Below are positions 34,704-35,587 of a stretch of DNA of 35,587 nt, piece by piece (position 1 is the stretch's first letter; the number at the start of each line of letters is the position of its first letter). The notes under the pieces are model-generated. The model saw only the letters and a program-made list of their open reading frames with translations, searched no databases and was not told where the DNA came from. Made by a program: the position numbers and the translations under genes. The stretch comes from Clostridiaceae bacterium (lineage in GTDB: Bacteria > Bacillota > Clostridia > DSM-8532). The stretch spans positions 1-35,587 of the forward strand of contig JAAXZX010000055.1 in assembly GCA_012719645.1 (NCBI GenBank), in the 5' to 3' direction.

Positions 34704-35562
34704 AACGCACCGCCCTCACATAGATGATGGAAAATACGAGCGTAATCAGAAACAGAACTAGTGACAGTGCACTTGATGGCCCAAACTGAAAGCTTTCAAA
34801 TCCCAATCTGTAAATTGGAATGGTTATTACATTTGTTGCTGTTCCGGGCCCGCCTCCGGTAAGCGTCAGGGGAACAGTCAGGTTGTTTATATTTGACAAA
34901 GTTAATATAATTGTAGAAATCAATAACGGTGTCTTTATCATTGGAAAACGTATATATCGAAGCAACTGCCAGCGGTTTACACCATCAATATGTGCAGCTT
35001 CCTCAACAGCAATGGGTATTCCCTTTAAACCAGCCAGGACATTAACCATCGCATACCCTATTGTTCGCCATGAGATGACAAATATCAGCACAATGACGGC
35101 CAGGGTTTTATCACTGAACAGAGCCAGCTTTTTTCCCCCAAGCTGCTCAATGAAATAGTTGAGTAATCCAAGATCTTCACTTAAGATCCATTTCCAGAGC
35201 ATTGAGCCGACAACCTGGGAGGTAACCCATGGAATCAGGATAACCAATTGAATTATATAAGCATAGATACCTTTTCGTTTATGTATCCATAGTGCCATGA
35301 GCACACCAACCGCCAGGGATATCAACAGGCTGATCATAGATACGTAGAAAGTTATGCCAAAGGACATCAAGTAGTCCTTATTGGATAAAACTCTAATAAA
35401 ATTATCCAAGCCTACAAACCTGGTAAAGTTCATGTACCGGCATTCATACACACTGGCGTATATTGAAAAACCAAGCGGCATGATTAACACCAGGAATATT
35501 ACAAAAAAGCTTGGCGCGATTAGTAAATAGGGAAATGCTCTGTCAAATCTCCTCACCTGCAT
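34693..35562 (-). CDS. Sugar-type ABC transporter permease (MalF-like)
   Basis: The 289-residue membrane protein has six predicted helices. It opens AFPYLLIAPSFFVIF and has the EAA loop EEAAHIDGVNRWQLLRYIRFP, with LTGGGPGTATNVITIPIY near the end, as in UgpA/MalF-type permeases. I chose ATG 35562 because GGAGGAG lies six bases upstream; the ATG at 35568 directly touches that site. A solute-binding protein gene is expected just beyond the window edge. Confidence 0.9.
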   Translation of the reverse strand: MQVRRFDRAFPYLLIAPSFFVIFLVLIMPLGFSIYASVYECRYMNFTRFVGLDNFIRVLSNKDYLMSFGITFYVSMISLLISLAVGVLMALWIHKRKGIYAYIIQLVILIPWVTSQVVGSMLWKWILSEDLGLLNYFIEQLGGKKLALFSDKTLAVIVLIFVISWRTIGYAMVNVLAGLKGIPIAVEEAAHIDGVNRWQLLRYIRFPMIKTPLLISTIILTLSNINNLTVPLTLTGGGPGTATNVITIPIYRLGFESFQFGPSSALSLVLFLITLVFSIIYVRAVRYEI

Positions 35563-35587
35563 GCGCATCTCCTCCCATTTTTTGTTG

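Overview
The window looks like chromosomal DNA of a low-to-mid GC, Gram-positive anaerobe of the class Clostridia. This is an inference. The support is purine-rich Shine-Dalgarno sites in front of almost every gene, several TTG starts, a Tad-type secretion locus without any outer-membrane secretin, and Clostridia-like versions of the housekeeping genes. No rRNA, tRNA, insertion sequence or CRISPR array was seen.

Layout. (a) 1-488: a possible frame-broken gene end, a promoter and a long leader. (b) 489-8969: a cyclic beta-1,2-glucan synthase of the NdvB/Cgs type, cut into a 2000-residue and an 820-residue polypeptide by one in-frame TAA. A Shine-Dalgarno-like site and TTG restart follow directly, so this could be true gene fission. 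(c) 8992-12070: a membrane-anchored TIR protein (TIR, transmembrane helix, coiled coil, WD40 propeller), now broken by a one-base frameshift near 9824. (d) 12110-13852 (minus): an acyl-CoA/AMP ligase with its own promoter. Just beyond it lies a short relic that encodes almost the same C-terminal residues as the WD40 protein.

(e) 14031-24435 (minus): a tight operon with one clear promoter, the most distinctive part of the window. In transcription order it encodes a Ser/Thr kinase fused to a MinD-like domain, a CpaB-like SAF protein, two MinD/CpaE-like proteins with degenerate nucleotide loops, a CpaF/TadA ATPase with an extra N-terminal membrane helix, one large TadB/TadC-like membrane protein, and four small proteins each with a single N-terminal membrane helix. 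The last of these ends in an Ada-like four-cysteine motif. This reads as a divergent Tad (type IVc) assembly or secretion machine with its own kinase. A divergent gene at 24742 encodes an anchored protein of unknown function.

(f) 25614-31049: mostly housekeeping genes. They are a bidirectional terminator, hisE, hisI, hom (all minus), a metallophosphoesterase (plus), a cytoplasmic BMP-type ligand-binding protein with a ParB-like N-terminus (minus), and a ten-cysteine small protein (plus). (g) 31210-35562 (minus): a visibly more AT-rich catabolic operon with two sugar-type ABC permeases, an FAD-dependent oxidoreductase and a zinc polyol-type dehydrogenase. It probably continues past the window edge and may have been acquired separately.

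Three reading-frame breaks fall in the first 10 kb (one tentative near 50, the in-frame stop at 6489, the shift near 9824). Whether they are real or assembly errors decides how the first part should be read.
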